A DNA stretch of 64,000 bases from Anaerolineae bacterium (GCA_011174825.1 DUEZ01000067.1:1-64000), one strand, 5' to 3'. Shown: positions 17,336 to 26,705, counted from the stretch's first letter. Program-made: numbers and translations. The notes: a model not told the origin generated them from the sequence alone.

Positions 17336-18112
17336 ATGTTGTTTACAGAAGCCGTTTATGTAGGGATTGATCCAACGGCTGGTGTGCGACCAATGTATTA
17401 CGCGGCACTGGATACAAATCTACGCCTCCTTGCGCTCGACAGAGCGGATATCGAAACCGTTCTGGCTTTTATTAATGGCCTCGAAACTGCGGTGGTTGGA
17501 GTCGGTGCGCCACAGGCCCCCAATAAGGGTCTGATGATGCAAGAGGAAGTTCGTCGCAAGTTCAATCTTCAGCCAGGTGGTCGAAAGTGGGGTAAGTGGA
17601 GGGTGAGTGAATTTGAGCTTCGGCGTCGTAATCTACGAATGTACAACACGCCGAGCTCTGAGAAAGCAGCTCCAGGTTGGGTAAAAACAGGGTTCACCCT
17701 CTTTAAACGGCTGCAATCTATGGGTTTCCGATTCTACTTCGCTGAAGAGGGGACGGAGCAACAAACCGTAATCGAGGTACAGCCACATGCCTCCTTCGCT
17801 GTTCTTCTTGAGCGGCGCCCATTTCTCAAGCGAAATCTTGAAGGACGAATGCAACGACAACTCGTGCTGTATCTTGAAGGTCTTGATATTGCTAACCCGA
17901 TGCATGCTCTTGAAGAAATTACGCGACATCATTTATTAACGGGTCAAATGCCGCTTGGAGGCCTATATGAGCATGATCAACTCGATGCTCTTGTAACGGC
18001 CTACACGGCCTATCTTGTGGGAGTCAAACCTGAGCGGGTGAGTCAGGTAGGTGATGAAGGAGAAGGCTTCATAACCCTACCTGCGGCGAATCTTAAAGAT
18101 TTCTACCTCTAA
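17336..18112 (+). CDS. DUF429 protein (predicted RNase H-fold)
   Basis: The 258-residue protein resembles DUF429: VYVGIDPTAGVRP with an early Asp, VVGVGAPQAPNKG with the second motif, then RPFLKRNLEGRMQRQ, and the C-terminal YEHDQLDALVTAYTAYL with acidic residues. The RNase H-like fold suggests nuclease activity, but function is not established. AAGGAGG precedes ATG 17336. It is probably cotranscribed with the pseudophosphatase and ends at a good terminator. Confidence 0.75.
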   Translation: MLFTEAVYVGIDPTAGVRPMYYAALDTNLRLLALDRADIETVLAFINGLETAVVGVGAPQAPNKGLMMQEEVRRKFNLQPGGRKWGKWRVSEFELRRRNLRMYNTPSSEKAAPGWVKTGFTLFKRLQSMGFRFYFAEEGTEQQTVIEVQPHASFAVLLERRPFLKRNLEGRMQRQLVLYLEGLDIANPMHALEEITRHHLLTGQMPLGGLYEHDQLDALVTAYTAYLVGVKPERVSQVGDEGEGFITLPAANLKDFYL

Positions 18113-18124
18113 AGAAATAATCAA

Positions 18125-18173
18125 ATCCCTTAACTACATCAGGGTCCTCACCCACAGTGGTTAAGGATTTTTT
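18125..18173 (+). terminator. Rho-independent terminator after the DUF429 gene
   Basis: CCTTAACTAC pairs with GTGGTTAAGG (one G-T pair) around a ~20-base loop, followed by ATTTTTTC. Confidence 0.75.
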
Positions 18174-18206
18174 CAATATCATCCAAGGGAAGGACGAGGA
18201 GATCAT

Positions 18207-20069
18207 ATGTTCCGAACGAGGATCCTACGAACATTCGTTGCTGTCTCGGTGTTGCTTTTCTTCATCCAAGGGCTGCGGGTCATTTTCTCTGTTATGTTCG
18301 GTATCATCTATGATCAGGTTTTCGAGGGACCGATGAATTCCTGGTTAATCGTAAGTAATCTATTGGTGATCGTAGCCCTGATGGCACCGAGCTTGACGCC
18401 GAAAAGACTTACAAAGAAGTGGCTTACTGCCTTTGCTCTCCTCACTGCGATTGCGCGTGTTGCCTTATCAGTGAATGATGCAAGTGTTCGCTATTGGGGT
18501 GCACTGCTCACGCTCGCCTTCGGCGGAATATACCAGGTGGGATTACTGAAGGAGGATCGCTCGTTATTTACCTCGGGTTTGGTGAGTGCCCTCGCCCTTG
18601 ATCAAATTCTGCGCGTTGCTGGGTACACCTACGACTTGAGTCTGCGCCCTGAATGGTTGCCAGTCCTACTGGTCTGGGCGGTACTTGTGTCGATTATCGC
18701 CCTTTGGATCAGCCGCATTCATGTAGACAATGAATCAGCGGGTGGAATGAGCTGGGTAGACGGTTTAGTTCTTGGTGGCTTCTACTTTCTTGAAACGTCC
18801 TTGCTTGCACTGCCAAACGGAATCGCGCGTTGGACCGATATCCCCTACTCCGTTGTCGCTCCCTTACTCTTGACGGTCACGCTTCTGGCAGTATTACCAG
18901 AGATTCAAACAAGGATCGTGGAGATATGTGAGAGGGGCATTGTGCGGATTGGTTTGGCGTTGGTCTTGGTCCTAGGACTGATCATCGCTTACTTTGCCGA
19001 AGGCATCCTCTCTGGATTGTTGCTGATTGTTGTACAAGCGACCGCGCTCGCGTCCTTGCTCTGCGTTCTCAATAGCGATACCACAAAGGGACACTTGACG
19101 GGCCTGCAATTTTCACTTGGGATGTTCTTTCTGCTTCTCTTAAACTTCTTCAACGCTTTCGCATTTACCTATCCCTATGTTCTGCCAGTGATGCGTGGAC
19201 TTGGCTGGGTTGTCTACGTGATCGCCGCGTTTATCTTGGGGTTTCGAGTGGTGCGCGTTGTCATCAGTGATGAAACCAAAGCAATGGTTGGCGATTCAGC
19301 GACGATCGGATTGGCTTCGCTAGGGGCGATCGCTCTCTCAATCTTGATGGTCTGGCCGCAGTCAGCTGCGCCGCTTTCACAAAGCGGGAGTCTGCGAGCT
19401 GCCACGTACAACATCCATTATGGCTTCGATGACGATTGGCACTTCATGCTCGAGGAGATGGCGCAGGCGATCGAAACGGCGGATGTGGACGTGGTTGCCT
19501 TGCAGGAGGTCGATGCTGGACGCATGACAAGCTATTCTGTTGATGATGCGCTGTACCTTGCACGTCGCCTGCGCATGAACGTCGCATACCTGCCAGCGGT
19601 AGAGCACCTGACGGGTATCGCCCTGCTCTATCGTGGCCCTGAGGTTCCCATGGATCAGAGATTGTTGACCAGTTTGCAGGAACAAACAGGAATCGTCGGT
19701 GTGCGACTTGAGGTGCAGGAAAAACCTATTTACGCCTATGGCATATGGATGGGATTAAGTGATGAGGATACGCAGCGGCAGATCACCGAGGCGCTGCAAT
19801 TCATCGGTGAAAAGTCTCCTGCGACCTTCGGTGGTGATTTCAATACGATACCCGATACTCCGGTGACGATCGCTATTGAGGAAGCCGGTTTTGTCGATCC
19901 CTTTGTCGTTTTGGATATCACACCAGCGCCTCCCACCTTCCCGGCGATCGATCCAAAAATACGCATTGATTTTGTGTGGCTGCGTGATCTGACCCCGCTG
20001 CGTGCCTGGGTGTCGGATTCATTGGCTTCGGATCATCGCATGGTTGTGGTGGAGGTGGCGTTTCCGTGA
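18207..20069 (+). CDS. Polytopic membrane protein with C-terminal endonuclease/exonuclease/phosphatase domain
   Basis: The first ~390 residues of 620 hold about ten transmembrane helices. The soluble C-terminal part is an EEP fold: LRAATYNIHYGF near 396, ALQEVDAGR with the metal Glu near 434, GGDFNTIPDTP near 540, IDFVWLRD and SDHRMVVVEV with the catalytic Asp-His near 607. The catalytic motifs are complete, so it should cleave a phosphodiester. Family members act on nucleic acids, sphingomyelin or phosphoinositides. The membrane anchor would favour a lipid or extracytoplasmic substrate, which is inference. Confidence 0.82.
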   Translation: MFRTRILRTFVAVSVLLFFIQGLRVIFSVMFGIIYDQVFEGPMNSWLIVSNLLVIVALMAPSLTPKRLTKKWLTAFALLTAIARVALSVNDASVRYWGALLTLAFGGIYQVGLLKEDRSLFTSGLVSALALDQILRVAGYTYDLSLRPEWLPVLLVWAVLVSIIALWISRIHVDNESAGGMSWVDGLVLGGFYFLETSLLALPNGIARWTDIPYSVVAPLLLTVTLLAVLPEIQTRIVEICERGIVRIGLALVLVLGLIIAYFAEGILSGLLLIVVQATALASLLCVLNSDTTKGHLTGLQFSLGMFFLLLLNFFNAFAFTYPYVLPVMRGLGWVVYVIAAFILGFRVVRVVISDETKAMVGDSATIGLASLGAIALSILMVWPQSAAPLSQSGSLRAATYNIHYGFDDDWHFMLEEMAQAIETADVDVVALQEVDAGRMTSYSVDDALYLARRLRMNVAYLPAVEHLTGIALLYRGPEVPMDQRLLTSLQEQTGIVGVRLEVQEKPIYAYGIWMGLSDEDTQRQITEALQFIGEKSPATFGGDFNTIPDTPVTIAIEEAGFVDPFVVLDITPAPPTFPAIDPKIRIDFVWLRDLTPLRAWVSDSLASDHRMVVVEVAFP

Positions 20070-20119
20070 GAGAAGACCTTTTTCGGGGTTCATCTGTAGC
20101 CGCAGGCTTTAGCCTGTAC

Positions 20120-20329
20120 TCATATCACACACCCAAAATTAAGCTTATCCTCAGGATTTGATGCTGCGCCCTCGATGGGATCTATGAATGCCCAGTCTAG
20201 CAGAACCGGTGATGACTGGAGTACAACCAGAATGGTCTTGCATGATGAACAAATGACACGGTCACCCACACTTGGCGTAGTTTCCATCAGAACATCATGA
20301 TCACATTCAGGGCAGGCGCTTTTTATCAT
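20120..20329 (-). CDS. LysW-like small zinc-ribbon protein 1
   Basis: From ATG 20329 (GAGGAAG upstream) it is 69 residues. Cysteines 6, 9, 27 and 30 form CX2C-X17-CX2C (ACPECDHDV ... VICSSCKTILVV), then VLLDWAFID. The pattern resembles LysW, the carrier protein of the lysine/arginine pathway, but the C-terminal EDWGE that carries the amino group is missing. No lysine biosynthesis genes are nearby, so a carrier role is not supported. It is one of three in 2.1 kb. Confidence 0.72.
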   Translation of the reverse strand: MIKSACPECDHDVLMETTPSVGDRVICSSCKTILVVLQSSPVLLDWAFIDPIEGAASNPEDKLNFGCVI

Positions 20330-20588
20330 GCCACTTCCTCCATGATACACGTCATATATCAACGGCATATGAAGGTTTCATTTGAGCTGTGTACTGTTAT
20401 GGGGAATCTAACAATGCTTACTCTAAAAGGTATATAAAGATTGCTACAAAATCGTGTCAACCTTCTATTGAGACCACCAAATACGTATAGAAAGCAATGT
20501 GGACCCGGAATTTCAAACGGGATGTTCAATACTCACTCATACGATGTTACAAACGGGGATGGATTAAGGCCTTGAGGTGAACTTATGA

Positions 20589-21275
20589 TCAATAGGTATC
20601 GATTGTGAATCGATAACCAACACCGGGGATCGTTTCAATGAAGCGCCCAATCTCGCCATCCGGTTCAACCTTGCGACGTAAACGGCTTATCAAGCCGCGT
20701 ACAAGATCTTCATTTCCTTCACCAGTGTATCCCCAAACACGTTCGACTAGGATGTCCATTGGTACTACCTGTCCTCGGTTGGTCATTAGGGTGTATAGGA
20801 GCTGAAATTCAAGCCGTGTTAATCTTTTGGGGTTGTCTCCAACCAACGTTACGGTGCGGTTGGAGGGATCCAAAACGATTTCATCCAATTCAAGCGTTGG
20901 CAACACGAAGCTCGGCACAGTGTTCGAACGTCTCATCATGGCAGTAACTTGAGCAGATAATTCTTGAGGAGACACCGGGTATCTTAAGACGGCGTCAGCG
21001 CCTCGAAATAACAAACTACAAAAGGTTTTTTCAGTGAGAGACTCGATCAGCATGAGTAGTGGAACCTGTGAGTCCGCTCGCACTTCTTCAACCACCTTCT
21101 CTGGAACTTGACCTTCTTTAACGACGATGATCATGAGATCTGCGGGGTGGTCCGTCCAACTCTCAAGAACCCTTTTATAGTCTGAGCTTATTGCAACGGC
21201 CAAACCTGCTTTTCTGAGAATGAAGCTCAAAATTTCCTTTTCATCTGCATCTTCAGAAATGATGACAGCTTGCAT
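20589..21275 (-). CDS. OmpR-family response regulator with a degenerate receiver
   Basis: The product is 228 residues from ATG 21275 (GAGGAAG upstream). A longer frame starts at 21323 but lacks support. The receiver-like domain (1-115) has ISEDADEKE in place of the acidic pocket. The expected phospho-acceptor position, in ADLMIIVVKEG, holds Val51, and the conserved Lys is Arg in AVLRYP. The C-terminal winged helix is normal: LTRLEFQLLYTLMTNRGQVV, LVERVWGYTGEGNEDLVRGLISRLRRKVE and IPGVGYRF. It is likely DNA binding without phosphorylation. No histidine kinase is adjacent. Confidence 0.85.
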   Translation of the reverse strand: MQAVIISEDADEKEILSFILRKAGLAVAISSDYKRVLESWTDHPADLMIIVVKEGQVPEKVVEEVRADSQVPLLMLIESLTEKTFCSLLFRGADAVLRYPVSPQELSAQVTAMMRRSNTVPSFVLPTLELDEIVLDPSNRTVTLVGDNPKRLTRLEFQLLYTLMTNRGQVVPMDILVERVWGYTGEGNEDLVRGLISRLRRKVEPDGEIGRFIETIPGVGYRFTIDTY

Positions 21276-21489
21276 GTTTCTTCCTCTACAACGAATTGTG
21301 CTACCTGTCGAGAATCTATCCACAATAATACTTCATTATGGATAATTGTTAGTAGAGCGAAGATTCTGAGATTCATTTTCCAGGTTTTTCCAAATTGATG
21401 ATTTATGTCACGTGAAGCGAATTTCTATCAACGATTCGAAATCGTGCAATGCGTACAACTACTTAAAAGATGATCTCTCGCAAATGTGA

Positions 21490-21669
21490 TCAAGGAGCAC
21501 GTCTCCTCCAGATCCTGGTAGCCTTCCGCTTCTCCGGCATTCTCTTATGAAGAGGCGCTACGACCTTAAGACTCGCGCCGCAATACCAGCAACTCACCAG
21601 ATTCCCAATCTTAACATGATCATCTAATCTGATTTTATGTTTGCAATGAGGACAAAACCCAATAGACAT
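21490..21669 (-). CDS. LysW-like small zinc-ribbon protein 2
   Basis: I found this 59-residue frame by reading the minus strand. It starts at ATG 21669 directly after GGAGGTGATTC and stops at TGA 21490. Cysteines 6, 9, 27 and 30 have exactly the spacing of the neighbouring zinc ribbons (GFCPHCKHK ... LVSCWYCGASLKVVAP). The tail is basic (KRKATRIWRRRAP), unlike the acidic tail of copy 3. The same spacing in three adjacent small genes makes it real. Confidence 0.72.
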   Translation of the reverse strand: MSIGFCPHCKHKIRLDDHVKIGNLVSCWYCGASLKVVAPLHKRMPEKRKATRIWRRRAP

Positions 21670-21942
21670 TGAATCACCTCCGCCAAGTAAAATTCAGAGC
21701 CTCCTGTAATTGAAGCGTTGTCACTCATAGCGCCTGTTGCAGATCGGATAGATACCCGTTGCCCGAACAGAAGCCTACGTTCAGCCTCGTCGAGCGATAT
21801 GGCGCAGTTTGGATGGATCTCGCAGGGGTTCTGCATGGAACCCTTGAGAGGTCACTCATTGATTATTGTGTTAAACATCCATAGCAGTTGAGTTATAAAT
21901 CGCTTTCGACAACGAAACAGATCGATTGCCATGTTACATCCG

Positions 21943-21978
21943 ACAATCCCATCATAGAATTGATGGGATTGTCTTTTC
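21943..21978 (+). terminator. Strong hairpin with T-run
   Basis: ACAATCCCATCA (21943-21954) pairs with TGATGGGATTGT (21961-21972), followed by CTTTTC. The T-run is on the plus strand although both neighbouring genes are on the minus strand. The rest of 21670-22035 holds no gene I can support, so a short plus-strand transcript could end here. Confidence 0.65.
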
Positions 21979-22035
21979 GTCTATTCGGGATTGTGTATTT
22001 ATGGGTGGTTACCTCAAGAAGGTGAATGATAAGGA

Positions 22036-22227
22036 CTATCCTTCGTACTCGGCCTCCTCTTCCTCCCAGTATTCCTCATCTTCCTCGTAAATCCAATCGA
22101 GTTCTATCGGGGACAATCCGATGATATGAAGACCCGCCCAACAGCTTTGGCAGGTTACCTTTTGTCCTTCATGAGGATTTTCCCCAACATTAATCTTGGA
22201 ATCACATTCGGGGCAATGTCCATACAT
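22036..22227 (-). CDS. LysW-like small zinc-ribbon protein 3
   Basis: The 63-residue protein starts at ATG 22227 just after AGGAGGTGATAG. Cysteines 5, 8, 26 and 29 give the same CX2C-X17-CX2C spacing (HCPECDSKI ... VTCQSCWAGLHII), followed by SPIELDWIYE and a very acidic tail ending EEEEAEYEG. It looks closest to LysW of the three, but the final residue is Gly, not the Glu needed for carrier function. Confidence 0.75.
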   Translation of the reverse strand: MYGHCPECDSKINVGENPHEGQKVTCQSCWAGLHIIGLSPIELDWIYEEDEEYWEEEEAEYEG

Positions 22228-22266
22228 CTATCACCTCCTAGGGTGAACGCAAATAAGAGTCGCATT

Positions 22267-22563
22267 TTATCGATATTTTTTACATCCCGCACATTGAAAA
22301 GGCGTGTGATTTTCATCTAAATGATGTACCAAAAGGGGAGTACGATTTCCTGTTTCAGGAAATAAGCATTGCGATAGTATCGCACTTTCTTCTGCTTCAT
22401 AGCTGGTCTCTTCGTCAGAACCGGGCTTGAAAAGGGTCATTACGAATAAACCGTCAGAGAATAAATAGCTGATTCGTTGGAGTACATTTTGATGCTGTAT
22501 GCGATGTGACGTTAACAATGGATAGAAATTAGACTCATTATTCGACTGGATTGTCTGTTTCAA
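22267..22563 (-). CDS. Hypothetical protein, 98 residues
   Basis: I do not recognise this frame. It lies 39 bases upstream of zinc-ribbon gene 3 on the same strand. It ends with FQCAGCKKYR, a single CX2C. The middle (ISYLFSDGLFVMTLFKPGSDEE) resembles a beta-hairpin. No clear Shine-Dalgarno precedes ATG 22563, so it may be shorter or not coding. Confidence 0.35.
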   Translation of the reverse strand: MKQTIQSNNESNFYPLLTSHRIQHQNVLQRISYLFSDGLFVMTLFKPGSDEETSYEAEESAILSQCLFPETGNRTPLLVHHLDENHTPFQCAGCKKYR

Positions 22564-22900
22564 GCGTTATAAAAAGACTGACAACAAATCAGACATTCAC
22601 TCCTGGTGCTGAGCGAGGAAACTTTGGCTGTCGACAAGACAATCCTCAATTCACACCTAACGGCTTTTCCACGGCTTTAATAGCACATCCTTCGCTCTGC
22701 TATGGCTTTAAGAGAACATCTTAACTGTTCTTACGTTGAGGTGAAATATATTTATTCTGATTAGCCAAGAGATGATTGATCTTCCGTGCCTGATGAATCT
22801 ACCCAGCCAGTGGGCTGGCTCAGTACCTGGGATCAAATCAGATCAAGATCAAATAAATATACGTAACCATAAAGTAGTCCTGAAGGAGGACAAATAAGTC
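22564..22900. other. Intergenic stretch without a gene
   Basis: I see no supportable gene. A short stem (AGCCAG 22805-22810 with CTGGCT 22815-22820) is present, and GGAGGA sits just before the next gene. Confidence 0.5.
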
Positions 22901-25696
22901 ATGAAAACACAACGCTTTAGAATCATCATCCCGATCTTTGTGATCGGTTTGCTCGGTGTGATGCTCGTGTTGGGCATGATTGCGTTAATGATGAGAGGCA
23001 TCCCAGATGGTTGGTTGTCCTTTCTACAACGCTCCCAAGACACATCGCCACAGCCGGTGAGCACCCCGACAGTCGCACCTGGCTCGATCGTAGGCTACAT
23101 ATGGCACGATCTATGTGCCTCGTGGTCTGAAGGCGAGTCGCCTCTTGCTGAAGCTGCTGAGGGATGTGTCCCAGCGAACGCCAGCACGGGGTATCTGGCC
23201 AACGGCGTTCTTGAGGCGGGTGAGCCAGGCATCTCCGGTATTACGGTCAATCTGGGGATCGGAGCTTGTCCTTCGGTTGACCTAACGAGCGCTATAAGCA
23301 ACATGGATGGAGCCTATTTATTCCCCAATCTCGAGCCGGGAACATACTGTGTTTCGATCGATCCCACCGCTTCTCAAAACTCGATTTTGCAGCCAGGAAG
23401 CTGGACCTACCCAGTTCCAATGGGTGGTTTATCGGCTGTGACGGTAACTATTGGGGAAGGTGAGATCAGGCGCGATATTAACTTTGGGTGGGATTTTCTA
23501 TACCTTCCCATTTTACCGACGCCTGAGCCAAGCCCGACCCCAGTTCCCACACCGATCCCGACCGGTATTTCATGTTTGAATCGGGCGACCTTTGTGCAAG
23601 ATGTCACCATTCCAGACAACACCAATATCCAACCCGGCAAGGCTTTCGAGAAAGTTTGGCGATTGCGGAACAATGGCACATGCACCTGGACCACAGCCTA
23701 TAATCTCGTTTTCCACAGCGGCCACTCCATGGGTGCGCTTGCTTCGGTCCCCATGCCTTCTGAAGTCGCTCCAGGGAAAACCGTGGACTTAAAGGTCAAT
23801 ATGGTTGCGCCTATGACCAATGGAACCTACCGCAGCAATTGGATGTTGGCAAACCCAACAGGTGCGCTCTTTGGTATCGGGGAAAATGGCGATAAATTCT
23901 TTTGGGTGCAGATCGTCGTCGGTCCTCAAGGTGCAGGTGGGCCATTGAGTTGGCGCGGCGAGTACTTTGACAACCGGAGCCTAACGGGAACACCCGATCT
24001 GGTCCGCTACGATGCTCTGATCGACTTCGACTGGAAGAGTAATTCTCCGGCATCTGTACTGTCTGCGGACAACTTCTCCATACGCTGGACGACAAAGGCC
24101 GAATTCGAAGCGGCAACCTATCGCTTCCGTGTCTTGATGGATGACGGAGCCCGGCTATATGTTGACGATAAGCTTGTGCTGGACTCCTGGAAGGATGGTG
24201 CGGTGCGGGAAGTTGCTGTTGAGGTTGCAATAGCCAAAGGCACCCACTCACTGCGGCTGGAATATTATGAACACACGAACGACGCCCGCATCCGACTCAC
24301 TTGGGAGAAAGTCTCCTCTCCATCTTTCCCTGAATGGACCGGGGCATATTGGAACAACCTTAGCTTAAGCGGAAATCCCGTGTTGGTCCGCAACGACGAA
24401 GTGATCGATTTCAATTGGAGGAATGACTCGCCTGCGATAGGGATCCCTGTCGATAACTTCTCGATCCGCTGGACGCGTACGGTAAGGTTTGACGCTGGGA
24501 TCTATCACTTTCGAGTCCGCATGGATGACGGTGCACGGCTTTGGATTGATGACAAACTTGTCGTCGATGAATGGAAGGACGGCACCAACCGTGTGGCTGA
24601 GCTGGATCTCTGGATGTCAGAAGGTAAGCATGATTTGAGGTTAGAGTACTACGAACATAGTGGCGAGGCCCGTGTAAGCCTGAGGTGGACCAAGCTTGAA
24701 ACTGCGACTTATTCAGCTTGGAAGGGTGAGTATTGGTTTACCCCCGGATTGGATAGCCGTTGGGCATTGGTGCGCGATGATCAGGTGATCAACTTCAATT
24801 GGGGCAACAAATCCCCGGCGGTAGGTATCCCTAGCGATGGGTTCTCTGCCCGGTGGAGCCGTAGTGTGGCATTCGAACCCGGTACGTATCGCTTCTTTGC
24901 CAGAGCCGATGATGGGATTCGCGTTTATTTGGATGGCAATCTCCTCATCAACGAGTGGCACTTGAGTGGAGGCGCCGAGGTCTATACCACAGATGTGACC
25001 TTGACTGGATCGCATCAACTGAAGGTTGAGTACTATGAGCACACCGGTAGAGCGCTGGTCGAGTTTGGGTGGGAACGCATCGCCGCTACACCTACACCTA
25101 CAAGTACACCCACTTCGACTACGACAGCTACATCGACCCCCACGCCTACTCAGGTAGCCACATCGACTCCCACACCTACACCAACATCCACTCCGGGAGC
25201 CGTCGTAGTCTATAGTTTTATCGATCATATCTGTGATGCGGATTGGGAGGACAATACGGGTGATCTTCCCTGCCCGAGCATGGGGGATGACTTGCGAGGA
25301 ACAATCTATATCCTTGAGAACCCTGTCTTGGAGAATGGAACCCGACCGAACGAATCGGTGCTTGCCATGCGACCGGAAATGGTGCAACCCGGTTGGATTA
25401 AAGGTTTCTTCCCAATCTTCCATGTACAAGAGGGTGATCGTTTTCGAGCCACCATTGGCTGCCTTGATGAACAATCCGCATGCGATGTAGATTTCGATCT
25501 GAATATCCGAGTGGATAGCGGTCCAGTTCAGTCCCTGGGAGCATGGAAGGAAAGTTACGACGGTAAGATCAGTGAGATTAACATCGATCTTACACCGCTT
25601 GCAGGTAAATCAGTGGCTTTCATCTTCGAGCTCCACGGCGAGATCGCTTCCTTTCAGAATCTCGCATTTTGGCTCCGACCAAGCATTTGGCGCTGA
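22901..25696 (+). CDS. Large extracytoplasmic multidomain protein with three PA14 domains
   Basis: The 931-residue protein has an N-terminal membrane anchor (IIIPIFVIGLLGVMLVLGMI). An SdrD B-like domain (about 65-195, GEPGISGITVNLG ... DGAYLFPNLEPGTYCV) is next, then an NBR1-like Ig domain (about 223-340, IQPGKAFEKVWRLRNNGTCTW). Three PA14-type repeats start near 348, 476 and 605, each with YRFRVxMDDGARLxxD and LEYYEHT. A T/P-rich linker (727-765) and a C-terminal beta domain (766-931) end it. PA14 domains often bind glycans. It is a surface adhesin candidate. Its C-terminal segment is duplicated as a scar at 30414. Confidence 0.85.
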   Translation: MKTQRFRIIIPIFVIGLLGVMLVLGMIALMMRGIPDGWLSFLQRSQDTSPQPVSTPTVAPGSIVGYIWHDLCASWSEGESPLAEAAEGCVPANASTGYLANGVLEAGEPGISGITVNLGIGACPSVDLTSAISNMDGAYLFPNLEPGTYCVSIDPTASQNSILQPGSWTYPVPMGGLSAVTVTIGEGEIRRDINFGWDFLYLPILPTPEPSPTPVPTPIPTGISCLNRATFVQDVTIPDNTNIQPGKAFEKVWRLRNNGTCTWTTAYNLVFHSGHSMGALASVPMPSEVAPGKTVDLKVNMVAPMTNGTYRSNWMLANPTGALFGIGENGDKFFWVQIVVGPQGAGGPLSWRGEYFDNRSLTGTPDLVRYDALIDFDWKSNSPASVLSADNFSIRWTTKAEFEAATYRFRVLMDDGARLYVDDKLVLDSWKDGAVREVAVEVAIAKGTHSLRLEYYEHTNDARIRLTWEKVSSPSFPEWTGAYWNNLSLSGNPVLVRNDEVIDFNWRNDSPAIGIPVDNFSIRWTRTVRFDAGIYHFRVRMDDGARLWIDDKLVVDEWKDGTNRVAELDLWMSEGKHDLRLEYYEHSGEARVSLRWTKLETATYSAWKGEYWFTPGLDSRWALVRDDQVINFNWGNKSPAVGIPSDGFSARWSRSVAFEPGTYRFFARADDGIRVYLDGNLLINEWHLSGGAEVYTTDVTLTGSHQLKVEYYEHTGRALVEFGWERIAATPTPTSTPTSTTTATSTPTPTQVATSTPTPTPTSTPGAVVVYSFIDHICDADWEDNTGDLPCPSMGDDLRGTIYILENPVLENGTRPNESVLAMRPEMVQPGWIKGFFPIFHVQEGDRFRATIGCLDEQSACDVDFDLNIRVDSGPVQSLGAWKESYDGKISEINIDLTPLAGKSVAFIFELHGEIASFQNLAFWLRPSIWR

Positions 25697-25929
25697 AAGC
25701 TTTCAAGCACCTTAGCTGCTGGAGATGAGTGTACTGACAATACGAGGGGCCTCTTGAGGAGAAGACAACTCCCCCCTAGAGACCCCTCCTCCTTGTCTGC
25801 AAGCCCTGCATTTAGAGGGGGGATCTTGGAAGTACTTGAAGATGTCATTAAAACGGACTTTAACCACCATCCAATTGAACAAGGAAAGACACAAATAGAA
25901 AAGGGGTACCAGCATGGCACAAATTGAAC
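25501..25929 (+). repeat. Direct repeat, copy A (intact)
   Basis: This stretch covers the last ~60 codons of the PA14 gene, the intergenic gap and the first codons of the YIP1 gene. It matches 30414-30839 over its whole length with many substitutions. Confidence 0.85.
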
Positions 25930-26705
25930 TTACATCCGACGCAATGCAATCCCTTCCAAGGATCCGCTTTGATTGGATATTCTCGATACTTATCAAGCCC
26001 AAGACGACATTTGAAAAGATTCTCACGCTAGAGAACGGTGTCTGGTTCTTACCGCTTACTCTCTTGACTGTAAGCGCGGTGCTTCTCGTTATAGCAACGG
26101 CTCACGTCTCAATCGAAGCAGGACTGCCGGTCGACCAGACATTACCGCCCAACTTCGAATATTTTCCCCCTCAAAGTCAGGATCAAATTCGTCAGGCGAT
26201 GGAGGTTGTCAATGGGCCGATCTTTCGTTATCTCTTTCCCGCGATTATCACCACGGCCCGGGTCTGGCTTGGATGGTTGATCGTCGCCTCGGGGTTGCAC
26301 TTTGTACTGACGCTGATGGGCGGTCGGGGCTCAAATCGATCCGTGATGAACATGACAGCTTGGGCAGGCTTGCCGTTCGCCTTACGAGATCTCCTGCGCA
26401 TCGCTTATGTCCTTATCACACAACAGAGCATCATGTATCCAGGTTTGTCGGGCTTTGCGCCCTCCAACCAGGTAAGCATCCTTACCAGTGGATACGCTGA
26501 ATTGCTCAGCCTGATCGATGTCTATTGGTTTTGGCACGTGATCTTACTGTTTGTCGTCGTAAAAACATATCGCGATCTGACACTACGCAAGGGGGTCGTG
26601 GCTGTACTGATCATCCAGATCGCTGCGCTGTTGATCCAGATCGTGCCCGGATTACTAAGTCAGCAGCTGGTTGGTCTTAGCATCATCCAGCCGTTCTTCT
26701 TCTAA
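25914..26705 (+). CDS. YIP1-family membrane protein
   Basis: The 263-residue protein starts with a soluble part (FDWIFSILIKPKTTFEKIL, the typical YIP1 entry) and has about five transmembrane helices. GLHFVLTLMGGRGSNRSVMNMTAWAGLPFALRDLLRI is the conserved core region. Bacterial members are inner-membrane proteins of unclear role, often beside ABC transporters. Its end is 4 bases from the ABC ATPase start at 26710, so it begins the ABC operon. Confidence 0.85.
   Translation: MAQIELTSDAMQSLPRIRFDWIFSILIKPKTTFEKILTLENGVWFLPLTLLTVSAVLLVIATAHVSIEAGLPVDQTLPPNFEYFPPQSQDQIRQAMEVVNGPIFRYLFPAIITTARVWLGWLIVASGLHFVLTLMGGRGSNRSVMNMTAWAGLPFALRDLLRIAYVLITQQSIMYPGLSGFAPSNQVSILTSGYAELLSLIDVYWFWHVILLFVVVKTYRDLTLRKGVVAVLIIQIAALLIQIVPGLLSQQLVGLSIIQPFFF

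Noticed and set aside
21624..21836. 70-residue minus-strand frame near zinc-ribbon gene 2
   Set aside because: It overlaps the better supported zinc-ribbon gene in another frame and has no family features.
20120..22227. Calling the zinc ribbons LysW of lysine biosynthesis
   Set aside because: None ends in the EDWGE-type tail with terminal Glu, and no lysX, lysZ or related gene is nearby.
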